From Plazaster borealis (lineage: Eukaryota; Echinodermata; Asteroidea; Forcipulatida; Labidiasteridae), in the NCBI GenBank assembly GCA_021014325.1, contig CM037476.1, positions 18,884,827 through 18,948,826 of the forward strand: a stretch of DNA of 64,000 bases. The letters run 5' to 3'. This document shows positions 42,560 through 52,709 of the stretch, piece after piece; within the stretch, counting starts at the first letter, position 1, and every line of letters starts with the position of its first letter. The notes under the pieces are model-generated. The model did no database searches, was not told where the DNA came from, and was given only the letters and a program-made list of their open reading frames with translations. Position numbers and translations under genes: made by a program.

Positions 42560-42900
42560 TGGTAATGAAACCAAGGATGCCTCGTAAGTGAACTTAATCA
42601 CTGTAGCTCACAAGCCTGAGGAAACCTGTAAACAAGGGTGCTGGCTATGTAAACCAGAAACATCTGGGGTTAACCCCTACTCTTCCACGATAAGTGTTCT
42701 GGGTTCTTTTATGTGCACTACCAATCTTAGTTCACAGGACTTACGGCTTAATGTCCTATCCGAAGGACAAAGCAATTATGGTTTTAGTATCTTGCTCAAG
42801 GATACAAGTGTCATGACCGGGACTCGAACCCACACTCTGCTGATCAGAAACATCAGAGTTTGAGTCTGGTGCTCTTAACCGCTCGGTCACGACGCGCCAC
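42560..42900 (-). mobile_element. SINE family 2 (tRNA-Leu-like), minus strand
   Basis: Minus-strand A-box CGTGACCGAGCGGTTAAGAG, anticodon arm CTCAAAC, B-box GTGGGTTCGAGTCCCGG, then TCATGACACTTGTATCCTTG, AGCAAGATACTAAAACCATA, GCTTTGTCCTTCGGATAGGA and GTAAGTCCTGTG. ORF 42588-42863 is antisense to it and not coding. Confidence 0.78.
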
Positions 42901-43689
42901 AACTAGCTGTTTTTATAAGGATGAGGATAGTACTGAAATGACATTGATCAAGCGCTTCTACAGGCGCTTAGAAATATTCAACAAATAAATGATTTATTGA
43001 GAACTGTTTACTTATAATAGCATGATTTTTGTAAGGGTAACTTAAGATGCTGTGGCTCACTCCAAAGTTCTAATTTGCGAATGTTGCGATGTTTGGTTCC
43101 TTTTAAACTCATGCCAATGGTTTTTTCTTGACATCAGAGTGGTCTTCATTTCATTTTTGAAAGGTAAAGGGATCCAAACACAAAACCAAACCGCTCACCA
43201 ATAAGTGCCAATAAAAGCCAAGCAACTAACAAACAGCATTGAACTCTTACTCTGAGGGGGTGTAAATCATAAACATACCCCAGAGCTCGTTATGGTAGGC
43301 AACTAAGACAAGCCAGCAATTATCATTATCAAGGTCCTGACATTGCTTCTAGGGTGCTTGTAAATCATTAAGGAAAGCTGCCAGTGCTTTCCTCCATCAA
43401 GGTTTTGGTTTGGGAGTATTTGTAAACAGTTTCCTGAATGACATTGAGAGGGTTTTTGTTTTTGTTTTGTGTCCCCCTTAGTCTTTTCTTCCCACATACA
43501 GTTCAACTTTTGATTCACTGTGTCACATTATAATGAGTGGTCCATAAAATTCGCCCTGTTGTGTTTGATTTTAAGTTCAAGGTTTTGAAATTGTTTGATG
43601 TTAATCAGACGGGTTTGGGAAAGGTTCTTGGTTTTGGGGAGAGGTTTTCTCATTAGGTGAAAATGTATGCCCTTGCTGCCAGGTATGTG
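42901..43689. other. Intronic stretch, no gene recognised
   Basis: Nothing recognised between the SINE and the LINE remnant. Confidence 0.35.
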
Positions 43690-43850
43690 TGTGTACCAAG
43701 GGCTATCATAGTTACAGTTAAGATGGCATTCGAAACAAATAAGTTTTTTGCTGCTGTTTGAATCGTCTACATTTGCGTGAGGCGGTAACGCACTCAGAAG
43801 AGAGTTCCATAGCCCTTGGGCACCAAAACACAAACTTATGTGAGTTATTG
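43690..43850 (-). pseudogene. LINE reverse transcriptase C-terminal remnant, frameshifted
   Basis: Minus strand. One frame reads FGAQGLWNSLLSALPPHA, equivalent to the LWNSLP motif near the end of non-LTR ORF2. After a shift of frame near 43760 the sequence reads RKCRRFKQQQKTYLFRMPS and stops, equivalent to the terminal FKxxLKTYLF. The two halves being in different frames marks it as a dead copy. The upstream part is cut off close to the family C element at 43889. Confidence 0.55.
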
Positions 43851-43888
43851 AAGTCTTTTCAAGTTGGAGGGACTAACAACTAACAACA

Positions 43889-44254
43889 TTAAAGTAAAGG
43901 GTCTGTATACGTTTGGTAATGACTCTGAAAATTAATAGCAATAAAAACTTACTTGGTAAGAAGTATAGCAGCTTTGGATAGTATAATGCATTATGGAAAA
44001 AGATATCACTTTTTGTCCCCCAAAATTTGAATCTGAGAAGCGTTACTGACAGTAACATTGCTCAGATTGTGTATTCCAATTGATTATTCTTCCTGCGTGG
44101 ACATAACCCCTCCAGATTTTCGGCAATATCTCAAAAACGTTACCACCTTTTGAAATGACATTTTCACGGGTTAGTTTTATGGTATATATCTACAACTATA
44201 TAGGATTGAAACAAACAGTGGGTTCCAATTACAAAACATGTACAATCCCTTTAA
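43889..44254 (-). mobile_element. Family C element, full length
   Basis: TTAA at 43889-43892 and 44251-44254. Left GGGTCTGTATACGTTTGG; right ACATGTACAATCCCTTTAA. Contains TATGGAAAAAGATATCAC, GAGAAGCGTTACTGACAGTA and TTACCACCTTTTGAAATGAC. About 366 bp. Confidence 0.78.
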
Positions 44255-44599
44255 GGATGACAAAGTTTGTCAACATTCTTTTAGAGTCCGTTGGCCGTAA
44301 CTCAAGAAATGACGAGGGTGGCAAAGATTGATGGGCACGTTATGGCAGGACGTATCCTCATCACAGCGTTCATTTCATGTATGGGAGCTTGCTCTGAGGT
44401 GAGCTTCCCATGCACTGTATTCTGAACATTGGATATCGTTCTTGTTGCACTTGACTTACTGGAAATCCATTGTGTCGTTGACTAATCGGGGGGGGGGGGG
44501 GGGGTGGATATCTTAGACCTGATCGGTTTAACTTGTCACATTGACCTTGAGAAAGAGTTTTTTGAAGTGTTTTGGGGAAAAACATGGAAACATGAGGCC
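44255..44599. other. Unassigned stretch
   Basis: G-run at about 44489-44504. Nothing else recognised. Confidence 0.3.
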
Positions 44600-44835
44600 A
44601 TATCGAGTTTCATCCAGCATGTGCGAATGAACGATCCCCCCATAAGGTGTGATATTTAGGAACAACAAGTGAAAATGAGTTTGAGGGCAGAAGATTCCTA
44701 GAGGGATGATATTGAATGAACAGATTGGTATTGTATTCTGGAGCAGAATCTTGCAGGCAATGAAAAACTAGCGAAAGTAATTTAGATAAAATTCCTGGAA
44801 GGCATATAGGGAGCCAATGGAGGGATTGAAGCACT
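44600..44835 (-). pseudogene. LINE reverse transcriptase fragment, downstream part
   Basis: Minus strand: LQSLHWLPICLPGILSKLL, SLVFHCLQDSAPEY and PSRNLLPSNSFSLVVP, YHTLWGDRSFAHAG. This is the LHWLP to GDRSFAHA portion of a CR1-like ORF2. Its upstream continuation is displaced to 45106-45195 by a family A insertion. The frame decays after AHAG. Confidence 0.75.
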
Positions 44836-45105
44836 GGGCCCAATTTCATAGAGCTGCTTAAGCAGAAAATATTGCTTAACATTTTTCGTCTAAGCACAAT
44901 TAAGCAGGATACCGGTAACATTTTGTACATGTAAAATGGTATTTTAGCTGGTAACCTTAATAATAATAATAAGACTTGTAATGCGCACATATCCACCCTG
45001 CTGGGTGTTCAAGGCGCAGGAAAAAAACAAACCTTACTCTGGTAAGCATAATTTTGTTGTGCTTAGCAACTTTTTATGCTTAAGCAGCTCCATGAAATTG
45101 GACTC
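44836..45105. mobile_element. Family A element, itself interrupted
   Basis: Left end GGGCCCAATTTCATAGAGC; right end CATGAAATTGGACTC (mutated). Between GCTGGTAACCTT and ACTCTGGTAAGC, contiguous in intact copies, lies a foreign segment of about 75 bp (44958-45035). Confidence 0.78.
44958..45035 (-). mobile_element. Short LINE/SINE 3' end inserted in family A
   Basis: Minus strand: CCTGCGCCTTGAACACCCAG, GGATATGTGCGCATTACAAG, then (TTA)n. This resembles the 3' end of the LINE at 24485-25183 (GCGCCTTGATCGG, GTGCGCATTATAAAT, (ATT)n). AACCTTA is present on both sides and is a likely target-site duplication. Confidence 0.7.
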
Positions 45106-45195
45106 AGGTGTGATGTGACTTCTACGATTAATTTGTAGTCTTTGCAATCTGGCAAGCTGTGTGTCAGGTAATCTTCTTTGGGCAAGGATAAAAAG
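45106..45195 (-). pseudogene. LINE reverse transcriptase fragment, upstream part
   Basis: Minus strand: RRLPDTQLARLQRLQINR resembles the LP-x-x-x-x-x-LQRVQN-x-AAR segment that precedes LHWLP in non-LTR reverse transcriptases. It would join to 44600-44835 if the family A insertion were absent. Confidence 0.55.
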
Positions 45196-45636
45196 TGTAC
45201 GTCATAAAAACAACAATAATTCAGTGAAGACTGGGTTGTTGTGATGTTTCAGAGAGTAAAAAACAAAGATACACTTTAAAAAATAAGTTGAGATCAGCTC
45301 CAGGTCACAGTTCTGCAGTCGGGGTTATTGTAATCATGATTCTTGATTGAACTGTTACAAGTTTTGTCACTCACTCATAAGTGGTGGGGTCCATTCCTAA
45401 ATAATGACCCGCTCGTCTCAAATGACTATTGTCAACACCCTGGCCCTGTGTGCCTGATTAATGCAGTAATGAATCGCCTGACATCTATCTCATTTCATGC
45501 TGTGATGAAATTAATGTACGCCTTGTACAGTCACACTGCCGCCCCTGCCGTGCCAGCCCCAGCGCACCTCCACACCTCCACGCTTACTGCCAAGTTGTCC
45601 AACTCTGTCAGTGTCAGGGCAGGTTGGATAATTTAG
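45196..45636. other. Unassigned stretch
   Basis: The plus-strand ORF 45343-45636 (97 codons) has no recognised domain. Nothing else seen. Confidence 0.35.
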
Positions 45637-46425
45637 GGTGGGTACCTTTCGCTGCCAGTTTCGGGTTTCAATCTGTGTTTTCAAGGTTGTTTTTTAATGT
45701 TTATCTTAGACTTGAGTTTGAAGGTATGAGAACTCACTGTATTATTTCCCCCCCCCCATTTTTTTAAAGGAAATAATGCACTCGTTTGTATCCCCGAAAA
45801 GTTTTTCATAAATTGCAGACACAAATGTCATTTTATTGGGTTGAGTACCTGTCACTGCCAGTTTCGAGTTTCAATCTGTGTTTTCAAGGTTGTTTTTAAT
45901 GTTTATCTTAGACTTGAGTTTGAAGGTATGAGAACTCACTGTATTATTTCCCCCCCCCCATTTTTTAAGGACATATTGCATTCGTTTCTATCCCCTAAAG
46001 TTTTTTATATAGGCCTATCGCAGACACAAATGTCATTTGATTGGGTTGGGTTCCTTTCACTGCCAGTTTTGAGTTTCAATCTGTGTTTTCAAGGTTTTTT
46101 TATGTTTATCTTGGACTTGAGTTTTGAAGGTATGAGAACTCACTGTATTTATTTTATTTTTTTAAAGGAAGTATTGCAGTTTTACATCGCAGACACAAAT
46201 GTCATTTTATTGGGTTGAGTACCTTTCACTGCCAGTTTCGAGTTTTTGTCTGTGTTTTCAAGGGTTTTTTAATGTTTATCTCAGACCTGAGTTTTGAAGG
46301 TACAGGTGTATGAGAACTCACTGTATTATTATTTATTTTTTCTATCTTTTTAAAGGAAATATTGAATTCGTTTCTATCCCCTAAAGTTCTTATATGTCGC
46401 AGACAAAAATGTATTTTGATTGATG
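45637..46425 (+). repeat. Tandem array of about 200-bp units, four copies
   Basis: CACTGCCAGTTT or its variant recurs at about 45651, 45853, 46058 and 46227, spacing 202, 205 and 169 bp. Each unit runs through AATCTGTGTTTTCAAGG, TATGAGAACTCACTGTATTA, a C- or T-run and CAGACACAAATGTCATTT. The 125-codon ORF 45841-46218 is just two units translated in frame. Confidence 0.85.
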
Positions 46426-46931
46426 GAACAGGCGTCGTGTGTCATCCTATATTTTGCCAAGTATACTGCCGTAATGCTACAAAATTTATTATAGGAGTCA
46501 TTTATGGATAATTATTTGACGCTTCACAGCATCGTTTTCAAATTAATCGTTCCCCGCCCGTTTGTCTAAACCATGCAAGGTCGTGTCACGGCAGACAAGG
46601 TTGGTGTCTACATGGAGTTGTCCACTTTGTTTAGAAGTTTTTAAAAGAATTTTCAGAGTACGACTAGATGAGTTTCCGTGTCGTTTTTGTGTTTATTGTG
46701 GGAAAAAATTCAAATGCATAGATCTATGAGTTCTATAAAACAAATATTGAATGCATTTCATTTATGCACTATCGCAGAACATAATCACTCAGTGAAATCT
46801 GGCATTTCCATTTCACTTCACCTCATGAAATTGAATAGTCCAGATTTCACCTCGTGATTTTATTCTGATGTGATGCACTCGTAATATGCGTCCAATATTT
46901 GTATAATATATAAACACACCACACAATTTAT
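46426..46931. other. Unassigned stretch
   Basis: Nothing recognised. Confidence 0.3.
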
Positions 46932-47285
46932 TGAATAATAATAATAACAAGTTCCTATATATAGCGCATTTTACAATAAACGTATCAATGCGCTTTACAT
47001 TAGTGCCCTGGTCATTGGGCCAATAACATTCCTTCAATCTTTCTCAGCTCCCTGGGGAGTATGACAGCCCGAGCTGCCGTGGCGCTCTGAAGGCTTTTCC
47101 AAACACAATATCAACCTCTACCCTCGCAGTTACCCATTTATACCCCTGGGTGAAGAGAAGCAATTATAGTTAAGTGTCTTGCTCAAGGACACAAGTGTCA
47201 TGACCGGGATTCGAACCCACACCCTGATGACTTAACCACCAGAACTTGAATTCGATGCTCTTAACCTCTCGGCCACAACACCCTA
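46932..47285 (-). mobile_element. SINE family 2, longest copy with LINE-like tail
   Basis: Minus strand, about 350 bp. tRNA-like head: A-box GTGGCCGAGAGGTTAAGAGC, B-box GTGGGTTCGAATCCCGG, then TGACACTTGTGTCCTTGAGC, CCCAGGGGTATAAATGGG and CAGAGCGCCACGGCAGC. The 3' end has GCGCATTGATACG, AAATGCGCTATATATAGGAA and (TTA)n, resembling CR1/L2-type LINE tails. Confidence 0.8.
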
Positions 47286-47787
47286 CACCCTACAAAAAAT
47301 CAGCACACAACAATTCCGAGCAAATTGCTTGGTCACATTTTTAAGGAAACACTGACAAAGGATAGTTAATTTATGTCTTGTCAGGGATTTCGGTGCCATT
47401 TTTGTTGTGTGCTGATTTTTTTCCAGAATAGCTCAGTACTTCCGGTAATAATACTTCCTCAGCAAAATTAGTATTTGTGTTCAGGTTCTATAAGTATACT
47501 TTTGATCGCCACATGTAGCATGCCGTTTGTTAGTCATTTTTATTTGTGAGTGGTTTTCTGTGCCTACTATTTATACCATTCCTTACCAAGTTTCCAGATT
47601 ATTGAGTTTTAGAAAAAGTTTTTGAATGGTCTTGTATTTCTTTTTAAAGGTTTCGGCTGTAAGAGTTTTAGATTTCATTTTTCGTTCATGCAATAGGGGG
47701 CCTACTGTAAATTTCTTAGAGGGAAGTTTTTCCTCTTTCCGTCTTTTCCTTTTTTTTTTTTTTTAAGTGCTCAAGATTTGAGCTGTT
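47286..47787. other. Unassigned stretch
   Basis: CAGCACACAACAA (about 47301) and TTTTGTTGTGTGCTGATTTTT (about 47400) are inverse and about 90 bp apart, perhaps a small inverted element. Nothing else recognised. Confidence 0.4.
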
Positions 47788-48173
47788 TTAAAGGCACTGT
47801 ACACGTTTGGTATATTTCTCAAAATATATATTAGCATAAAAACTTACTTGGTAACGAGCAACGGAGAGCTGTTGATAGTATAAAACATTGTGAGAAACGA
47901 CTCCCTCTGAAGTAACGTAGTTTTTGAGAAAGAGGTAATTTCTCACTAAAATATTTGAATCTGAAAAAGACTTCAGGCCTGAAGCCTTTCTATGGCATCT
48001 GAAAGCACACAAATTTGTGCAACAAGGGTGTTTTTTCTTTCATTATTTACTTGCAACTTTGATGACCAATTGAGCCCAAATTTTCACAGGTTTGTTATTT
48101 TATGCATATGTTGGGATACACCAAGTGAGAACACTGGCCTTTGACAATTACCAAACGTGTCCAGTACCTTTAA
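47788..48173 (-). mobile_element. Family B element
   Basis: TTAA at 47788-47791 and 48170-48173. AGGCACTGTACACGTTTGG start, CCAAACGTGTCCAGTACC end. Interior CTTCAGGCCTGAAG hairpin replaces the CTTCTTGCAAGAAG of other copies. Confidence 0.8.
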
Positions 48174-48814
48174 AGGGTAGTTGAATGCTAATGATGTCTC
48201 CCCCCCCCCTGTCAAACTCAATGATTCAATGATTCTTCCTTGATTTGGAGGAATCTTTGTGTGCCTTTAATTATTGAACTTTTGAACTGGAAGTTAACAA
48301 TACAACCATGAGCCCTATGCCTGGACGCCAGACAGGAATGGAAAACCGTTTTTATCACAAGAGACCACTTGTAAATTGTTTCCTTAAAAACAACGCCCTT
48401 GGCATGAACCACGGTCAGTGTCGTCCGGGCCTCGGCTGCAATCTTCCAAGCCTTAAATTCAATTATTATAAATTTCATGCAGGTCCCGTTCTCCCTTAGG
48501 AGCACATGGAAATGGTTTGGAGATTGGGAGAAATTGTCCATCATGGATAGTTAGAAAACAGTTCTTGACTGGAATTTGTGTGAAATTATAAACATAGAGT
48601 GTGTGAATGGCAGTGACCCTCCCCCCCCTTTCCCCATCCCACCATACTTCGAAATATGGAATGATTGCACGCTGTAGGTAGCTGCAGTAACTTTCTCAAT
48701 GTTTCTACAGTTCTAAGCATGTAAAGTATCCCCCAAATATAAGTCATGGCAAAAGCTTATGGGTACTGGTAGATTCACTCATCACTTTAATAATACAGGG
48801 AGAGATGTCAATCG
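48174..48814. other. Unassigned stretch
   Basis: Overlapping ORFs on both strands (48218-48544 minus; 48308-48499 plus), no recognised domain. C-run near 48610. Confidence 0.35.
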
Positions 48815-49090
48815 TTTATCTGAATTCAGACTATTGTGTTGTCTGGTTGTTTTTGTTTGTTTGTTTGTTTGTTTTGTTTTTTTGTGGGGGTTTCTTTCCT
48901 CTAAATAGGGGCCTAACTGTTTTGTTTCTTCAGATATGAAGAAATCCTGCTCTCTGATCTACTAGTGCCGAGGATTCTGTTCCCAAAAGCTCCTTGGAAT
49001 CTATAACTCCAGGGGGTCAACAAAAGGTGGAAATGACATCATTTTAAATAACTCCTTATTACACACTCTCACTCCTGATTACAAGATCAT
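48815..49090 (+). repeat. Repeat R2, copy 2 (contains a cryptic splice acceptor)
   Basis: TTTATCTGAATTCAGACT, CTTCAGATATGAAGAAATCC, GAGGATTCTGTTCCCAAAAG, CTTGGAATCTATAACTCCAG are shared with 53455-53725. The CAG at 48931-48933 looks like a 3' splice site (see findings) but lies within the repeat. Confidence 0.6.
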
Positions 49091-49203
49091 GTGGACGTAA
49101 AACAAGTCATAGATGTCGCACCGGCCTTCTCAGCATAATCTGCAGAAAGTGTTTCTCAACAAAAATAAATTAAGTCATGGGTATTACAGTACAATCTTGT
49201 TCC
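49091..49203. other. Short unassigned stretch
   Basis: Nothing recognised. Confidence 0.3.
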
Positions 49204-49990
49204 GTCCCAACTTTTGAATCGTCCCAACTATAGTTGGGACCACTGTCCCAACTTGAGGGTGTCAGGACGGCCTAGTTAGGCCTATAGCTTGGATCGCCAA
49301 TTCATAACTGGGATCGCCAATTCATAACTGGGATCGCCAATTCATAACTGGGATTGCCAATTCATAACTGGGATCGCCAATTCATAACTGGGATCGCCAA
49401 TTCATAACTGGGATCGCCAATTCATAACTGGGATTGCCAATTCACAACTGGGATCGCCAATTCATAACTGGGATAGCCAATTCATAACTGGGATCGCCAA
49501 TTCATAACTGGGATCGCCAATTCATAACTGGGATTGCCAATTCACAACTGGGATCGCCAATTCATAACTGGGATAGCCAATTCATAACTGGGATCGCCAA
49601 TTCATAACTGGGATCGCCAATTCATAACTGGGATCGCCAATTCATAACTGGGATGTGGGCGTCTATAGTAATTTTTGATCCTCTTATTATAAGTTTCTCT
49701 CGATCAGCTTATACAATGGGACTCCTACCTGATAAAGTAAAATCTCAAGGCAAAACTTGAGAAGAATCAATTGCCATCACCTACACACAAGTGAATTTAG
49801 CCTTCACCTACTGTACTAGTTGCAATGAAGACCACCCCCATCCAATGCAATTTAACAACTGATAGTTTCCTGCATAAACTAGTGAAAGATCTCTCTGGAT
49901 CCCAGCTATAGTTGGGCCATCCCAACTGTGTACCACTCAAGGTCGGGACTGGTCCCAACTACAGTTGGGCCGATTCTAAAGTTGGGACCT
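49204..49990. mobile_element. Inverted-repeat element carrying a minisatellite
   Basis: About 787 bp. Left end at about 49203-49256 (GTCCCAACTTTTGAATCG, TCCCAACTATAGTTGGGACC, CCCAACTTGAG) is the inverse of the right end at about 49938-49989 (CAAGGTCGGGACTGG, TCCCAACTACAGTTGGGCC, GATTCTAAAGTTGGGAC), giving about 53-bp terminal repeats which themselves contain a small palindrome. ACAATCT occurs just outside both ends (about 49192 and 49993) and may mark a target duplication, though not flush with the repeats. No transposase. Confidence 0.72.
49291..49650 (+). repeat. 20-bp minisatellite, 18 units, with higher-order copy
   Basis: Unit GGATCGCCAATTCATAACTG. Variants differ at the fifth base (C, T or A) and by CAC for CAT. 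Units 8-12 (49431-49530) and 13-17 (49531-49630) are the same five-unit series T, C, A, C, C, so a 100-bp block was duplicated. Confidence 0.95.
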
Positions 49991-50789
49991 GACAATCTCA
50001 ATGAACAAACATCAACCAGCTTTTGTGGTCAGTAAAAAGTGATCTCCTGTGATTAGGAGATTTGTGTGCATTAGCTTCAGCTCATTGACCCCACACTACT
50101 GGTTTTGTACAGAAGGTCATCTTTATTTCCTGCATTGATGGGTATCTAGACCTTATCTCGTGGCCTTCATCATTGTAAGCAATTGATACTGTTTATTGTT
50201 GGCAGCTTGTTTTCATACAGCAAGGTGGTCCTTACACTGTGGTGGCCTATCGTCTTGATATTCTGGGCATCCTAGCTCTGTGCACACAGTGAAAGGACTA
50301 TTGGTGCACCTGACTAACTCTCAGAGCATACAGTGCAAAATGCTAAATACTCAAACACATTTTTAAAATACTAAGAAGTCTCACAGCTTTTTACAGTAAA
50401 AAGAAAATTATCCATTGACTCCTAAACTGTTATCCCCTGCTCATATCCACATGGGTTGTCCCGTCAAGTTATTCCCTCAAAATTAAAAAAACCCCATCCC
50501 TACACTTTTGTAAAATTCAAAATGTCCGAGCATCAATCTTGCAAAAATAGCCCTACACATTCATGTTCCAAGATTCATCACCAAAAGAGGGCTTTACCCT
50601 GAGACAAACTGCTATCACTTGGCGGTTCGTGTGGGATAGAGGTTTGCCTCAGCTCGGCGATGGATCATGAAAATTCGAACAACAGGAGCGTCTTGAAATT
50701 TGTGGTGTGACCACATGTTATAACTGCTGTAGTGTGAATAGAGACTTTTTGTTTTGCATCTGTGAATGCAGGTTGAATTAGTAGCAGCA
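49991..50789. other. Unassigned stretch
   Basis: No exon, RNA or repeat recognised. Confidence 0.35.
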
Positions 50790-51060
50790 TGGAGGTTTTC
50801 CTCCATGGTAGCAGTGGTTTTCTTTCCCTGCTTTTCACCTCTGTGGACCCCGGTTCGAATCCCGGACCGGAGCCTTGCATGTGGATTGGGGTTTTCTGTC
50901 CCTACCTGATTGCATGGGTTTCCCTATTTAGGGTTTTTTCCTCCCACATCTAATACTGACATCTTCATCATCCTCTCAACACTGGTATCTTCAGGCCTAT
51001 GGGTCACAGTGCTATTCACTTTTGAGGGTCCCTTGGTTTCATCACCAGAAAAGATATTTA
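50790..51060 (+). mobile_element. SINE family 3 (tRNA-derived)
   Basis: A-box remnant GGTAGCAGTGGTTTTC, B-box CCCGGTTCGAATCCCGG, then GCATGTGGATTGGGGTTTTC, TGATTGCATGGGTTTCCC, TTTTTTCCTCCCACATCTAA and CTTGGTTTCATCACCAGAA. Same order as 35035-35300. Confidence 0.75.
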
Positions 51061-51966
51061 GTGTAATTTTCTTTACCAGAAACCTCACAATGATAGTTTA
51101 TTCATTTATTTCTTTATTTTAGTGTAAAAACACAAAACATGGTCACTAGCATCAAAATAAAAACTACACGTTCACAAAATAAAACATTTAGTATTACAAA
51201 GACAATAAAAAAAACCTCAAACCAAAAACTTACAATTCGGTAACTCATAAAAGAAAATAACATAATTCCTCAATTGAAATTTGCTCATGTATATTTTCCA
51301 ACTACCTTTGTGTGTTATCTTGCTCTATGGTTATATGAATTGACACAGGGGTTTTTCAAGTTAACCTCCGTGGCATTTTATGTTAAGGAGCCCTTGGTCA
51401 TTACGAAGTTGTGCAATGGTTGCATTGGTTGATGATGATGTATGAAGTCGGAACCTTGTATTGACGTGCTCTCCTAAAGCACCAATATTCAGGGTACATT
51501 ATGTCCTCCACCAGAGCAATCCCCCAGTTCCCCATGAACATAAAAACCACCAGACTCAGTGTCTAATTCTATAAATTGTGCCAGATTTATTTTTTATTTT
51601 TTGTTAAACTCATTATTGAAGGAAAAATCAAGGGCTTTATACTAACTGGGGAATTTCTCTCAAATTTCCAATAATTGTGTGCCTCCATTGTGTCTGTTGG
51701 TTGAGAGCAATCAGTGACCTGTATTGTTTCTCCGCTGACCCTGTGCCCTCGGCTGAGATAAGGTGGGGTTAATTAGCTGACCTCTTGTAAACGAGCTAGG
51801 ATCGAGCTGGGTGGAGCTGGCTATAGGGTTTGGGGGGGTGGTTAATGGAGTTGATACTGATTAGGACATGGACTTTATCTGGAATACAGGAATGTTTCAA
51901 GCTATGAAAATCGAACAGAAAGTATATTTTATCATTTTAAAACACAACTTCAAATGAAATGCAGCA
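51061..51966. other. Unassigned stretch
   Basis: Nothing recognised. Confidence 0.3.
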
Positions 51967-52190
51967 TTAGGGCCCTAGTCACATGAGGCAACTTTTCCAG
52001 GCAACTTGGAGGCAACCAACTGCAGTGCATGCTGCAGAACCACTTTGGTGGCACACAATTAGTTTTTTCAAAACAGTGTCTTACGATCGCCAAGAAAAAT
52101 ATGTGAACATTCAAATGTGAATGCCTTTTTCTTTATGGAGATTGCCTGGAACTGGTTGCCTGTAAATTGCCTTGTGTGACATGGGCCTAA
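51967..52190. mobile_element. Family H inverted-repeat element
   Basis: 224 bp. TTAGGGCCCTAGTCACATGA with GGCAACTT at the left is the approximate inverse of AATTGCCTTGTGTGACATGG with GCCTAA at the right; CAGGCAACTTGG and CTGGTTGCCTG lie further in. Single copy here. Confidence 0.6.
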
Positions 52191-52499
52191 GTAAAAACTT
52201 GGGGTATTTCTTTTTCACTAAAGAAAGAGAAGCTTTATACTAAAAAATGTTAGAAACTGATTGTTGTTTCAAAAAGAAATAAAAGAGGACAAACAAATCT
52301 ATTTGGCTCATTTTGTCTGTTCCCGCAATGCAGAATTAAAACATACACCTTGGATAAAATTCTTTAAAAACCCAATTCTGAGCTGTGCAGGTTAGTTGTT
52401 AAATCCTTATTGAGCTATTCAGCTCTACTACTAGATAGGGTGCAGAAGTGACGTCACAGGCAAGGTGCAAAAGAAATAGAAGTGAAGAATAAGTGGCCA
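52191..52499. other. Unassigned stretch
   Basis: Nothing recognised. Confidence 0.3.
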
Positions 52500-52709
52500 C
52501 TATAGCAGAGCTGCAAACTCTCCCTAATTCTGCAGAAAGTTCCCTGAAAATAAACCAATCTTTCCATGGTCTGATGAACAAATTTGAAAATCTCCCTGAT
52601 TATTGAAACTTTTTCCCCTGTTATGGTGAACGTGATTCTAAATATTTCCCTGATTATTGTACAAAATATCCCTGCTTGCAAGATGCAAATGTTGGCAGCT
52701 CTGCTATAG
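52500..52709. mobile_element. Family E inverted-repeat element
   Basis: 210 bp. CTATAGCAGAGCTGCAAAC and GTTGGCAGCTCTGCTATAG are inverse with one mismatch. Interior repeats TCCCTGATTATTG twice. Diverged copy at 61569-61743. Confidence 0.72.

Noticed and set aside
44610..44996. 128-codon minus-strand protein as one gene
   Set aside because: It fuses a family A terminus (read as SSSMKLGP) to a LINE fragment; the N-terminal part is not protein-coding.
45841..46218. 125-codon ORF with internal peptide repeats
   Set aside because: The repetition comes from the 200-bp tandem units; frame is not conserved in the other two units.
48934..49008. A sixth RhoGEF exon reading YEEILLSDLLVPRI in the right phase
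   Set aside because: It lies inside repeat R2, which occurs twice more in the window, hits a stop after about 24 codons, and does not resemble a DH segment.
49291..49650. CRISPR-like array
   Set aside because: 20-bp units are contiguous with no spacers, in an animal genome; it is a minisatellite.
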